DNA from: Flavobacteriales bacterium
GTDB lineage: Bacteria; Bacteroidota; Bacteroidia; Flavobacteriales_D; Sanyastnellaceae
Direction of reading: 5' to 3'
Assembly: GCA_947457325.1 (NCBI GenBank)
Contig: CANGVU010000044.1
Coordinates: 1-7,932, forward strand
DNA length: 7,932 nt
A model generated the notes under the pieces. The model worked only from the letters and a program-made list of their open reading frames with translations. It made no database searches and was not told the DNA's origin. Both the position numbers and the translations under genes were made by a program. Shown one piece after another: positions 6,401 through 7,932 of the stretch (position 1 is the first letter of the stretch; each line of letters opens with the position of its first letter).

Positions 6401-7672
6401 GTGAACACCCCATTCAACATATCAAGGACGTATCATTACTTGCTCGGCTTTTGTGCTTTGCTCATCGGTGCTTATTCCAAATGGATTTTACTTGGGCTCC
6501 TTCCCTTGGTTTTATTGATTATCATTTCTTGGCGAAAAGGACATTTCGAATTTCGTTGGAACGCCATTCAATGGTCATGGACATTACTGTATTCCATATA
6601 TCTCTTCTACAGCATCCTAATCTGGAATGATGAACTCAGTCCTAAACAGATAGAGTATAAATTGTCATGGCTAATATTCCCTTTCATTTTCTCCTTTGTT
6701 CCTAAATTTAAATTGGAAAAAAAACATGTTATCAATGGTTTGACCATCGGAGTTATCATTGCCTCCCTTATGGGTATTGTCAAAGCCATTCATGCTTGTA
6801 TGACCATTGGAATTACGCTCACATCCTATACATCTAGTAATATATGCATCAACCATCCTACCTATTTTTCTGCAACAGCAACCATAGCATTGATTCTTTT
6901 AATTGAAAATTGGAATCAATCACCGTTGATGAACTGGCCTCGATGGGTGAAAATAGTTGCGGTGAGCTTTATAACCTTCATGATTCTGATGAGCTTTTCA
7001 ATGGCCGGATTTCTATTCATGGCTGCCATAACTGGGTTGGTATTCATTTATTACTTGTTAAAAAAAGAAACACCAAAAAAAATCAAACTTTTGATAATCG
7101 CCTTTCCTGTTTTAGCAACTTTTCTGCTTTCCCAAAATGATTTTATCAAGGGTGAGTTCGATAATACACGCCATGCCCTTAGCCACTACATTGAAAGTCC
7201 CACCAAGTTCATAGCACAAAAAAATGAATCTCAAAATGGAGATGAAGTCCGGCTCATCATGTGGACAGCAACTTTGTTGGAAATTAAAGATCACCCATTT
7301 GGAGTTGGGCCTACGCAAATTGGTCAACACCTCAGTCAGCGATTGAACGCTTTGAAACAACCGAAAATGGCCGAATTGAACAACCATGGCGAGGTACATT
7401 ATAATCCACACAACCAATACCTCCAAATGGCCTTGGAAATAGGTTGGCTTCCTCTTTGCCTCTTTCTTTTAATGCTTGTAAAATTCATATCAATGGGCAT
7501 GAATAACAACAAAAAATCGATAACAGCCATCGCTCTGCTACTGGGTTTTCACTGCTTGTTTGAGTCCATACTTCAAAGGCAGTCAGGAATTGTCACATTC
7601 ACTTTTTTCATCACTTTTTGTGTTTTTTATCTCAGTGTAAACTCAAAAAAAGAAATTGACCATGTGGCATAA
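6401..7672 (+). CDS. O-antigen ligase / Wzy-type polymerase family membrane protein (PF04932-like)
   Basis: This 423-residue protein has about 10-12 hydrophobic helices and a large periplasmic loop around 245-345. The loop holds the family signature: EVRLIMWTATLLEIKDHPFGVG (282-303, with Arg284 and Trp288), then NPHNQYLQMALEIGW (335-349, including His337, the type of histidine needed in WaaL ligases). NHPTYFS (151-157) and FESILQRQSG (388-397) are further family-like segments. Such proteins either ligate glycan to lipid A core or another acceptor, or polymerise repeat units; sequence alone does not decide. The start is GTG 6401: the frame contains the previous gene's stop (6392-6394) and only two sense codons before it, while the next Met codon is far inside. 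An AAAGG sits right against the start, too close for a normal Shine-Dalgarno. Its 3' end overlaps the next gene by 11 bases. Confidence 0.85.
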   Translation: MNTPFNISRTYHYLLGFCALLIGAYSKWILLGLLPLVLLIIISWRKGHFEFRWNAIQWSWTLLYSIYLFYSILIWNDELSPKQIEYKLSWLIFPFIFSFVPKFKLEKKHVINGLTIGVIIASLMGIVKAIHACMTIGITLTSYTSSNICINHPTYFSATATIALILLIENWNQSPLMNWPRWVKIVAVSFITFMILMSFSMAGFLFMAAITGLVFIYYLLKKETPKKIKLLIIAFPVLATFLLSQNDFIKGEFDNTRHALSHYIESPTKFIAQKNESQNGDEVRLIMWTATLLEIKDHPFGVGPTQIGQHLSQRLNALKQPKMAELNNHGEVHYNPHNQYLQMALEIGWLPLCLFLLMLVKFISMGMNNNKKSITAIALLLGFHCLFESILQRQSGIVTFTFFITFCVFYLSVNSKKEIDHVA

Positions 7673-7932
7673 ATTTCAAAAGAAATATGGCCATCATTGG
7701 AAATCAGATTTCTTTAAAAATATGAGAACGCTAATGGCTGGAACAGTTTTCGGTCAACTCATCGTTCTAGGATTTACACCCATACTGAGTAGAATCTACA
7801 CACCTGAAGATTTTACGACATTGGAACAATTTATCATGATCTTGAATATCGCTGTAGTGGTGATTACAGGAAAATATGAATTTGCCATTATGCACCCCAA
7901 GAAAAATGAGGAAGCACGACATATAGTAGTCC
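7662..7932 (+). CDS. Second Wzx-like flippase, N-terminal 90 residues (continues past right edge)
   Basis: The frame opens with ATG 7662 and stays open for 90 codons to the window end, so the gene is cut by the edge and is not shown to be broken. The N-terminus is a basic, polar leader (KFQKKYGHHWKSDFFKN, 4-20). It is followed by LMAGTVFGQLI (24-34), TPILSRIYTPEDF (39-51) and GKYEFAIMHP (70-79). These align without gaps to the first flippase: PILSR and EFAI are 33 residues apart in both. It therefore most likely belongs to the oligosaccharide flippase family. The start overlaps the ligase-family gene by 11 bases in another frame, implying the same operon. An alternative start at Met21 would give a shorter leader closer to the first flippase. 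Substrate unknown. Confidence 0.8.
   Translation, partial: MWHKFQKKYGHHWKSDFFKNMRTLMAGTVFGQLIVLGFTPILSRIYTPEDFTTLEQFIMILNIAVVVITGKYEFAIMHPKKNEEARHIVV

Overview
The window looks like part of a Bacteroidota chromosome, probably from a marine or freshwater member of the Flavobacteriales. The evidence is a moderately AT-rich composition, starts without clear Shine-Dalgarno sequences, and the pairing of a ComA-type phosphosulfolactate synthase with a short (246-residue) shikimate dehydrogenase, a neighbourhood I associate from memory with flavobacteria. The exact genus cannot be told from the sequence.

All recognisable genes lie on the + strand and are packed so tightly that one long transcript, or a few overlapping ones, is likely. 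The left part (1-2453) holds four small genes: the 3' part of a phosphosulfolactate synthase family gene, a single-domain rhodanese, a DedA-family membrane protein and aroE. The last three are joined by 4-base ATGA stop/start overlaps.

The right part (2475-7932) is a surface-polysaccharide assembly module of the Wzx/Wzy type. In order it contains a complete Wzx-like flippase, a Wzy-like polymerase with a large extra soluble loop, a GT4 glycosyltransferase, an O-antigen ligase/polymerase family (PF04932-like) membrane protein, and the first 90 codons of a second Wzx-like flippase that runs off the right edge. A polyprenyl-linked oligosaccharide would be completed in the cytoplasm by glycosyltransferases, flipped by Wzx, polymerised by Wzy and possibly transferred by the ligase-like protein. 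The DedA protein next door belongs to a family implicated in returning the undecaprenyl-phosphate carrier, so it could support the same process.

No RNA gene, CRISPR array, insertion sequence, convincing promoter or terminator was seen. The longest gap between genes is 69 bases. The most notable points are the two flippases and two polymerase/ligase-type proteins around one glycosyltransferase, the forced non-ATG starts of three membrane-protein genes, the synthase-rhodanese pairing, and the extra loop domain in the first polymerase. I see no clear case for a wholly new system here. These are unusual details in otherwise recognisable families.
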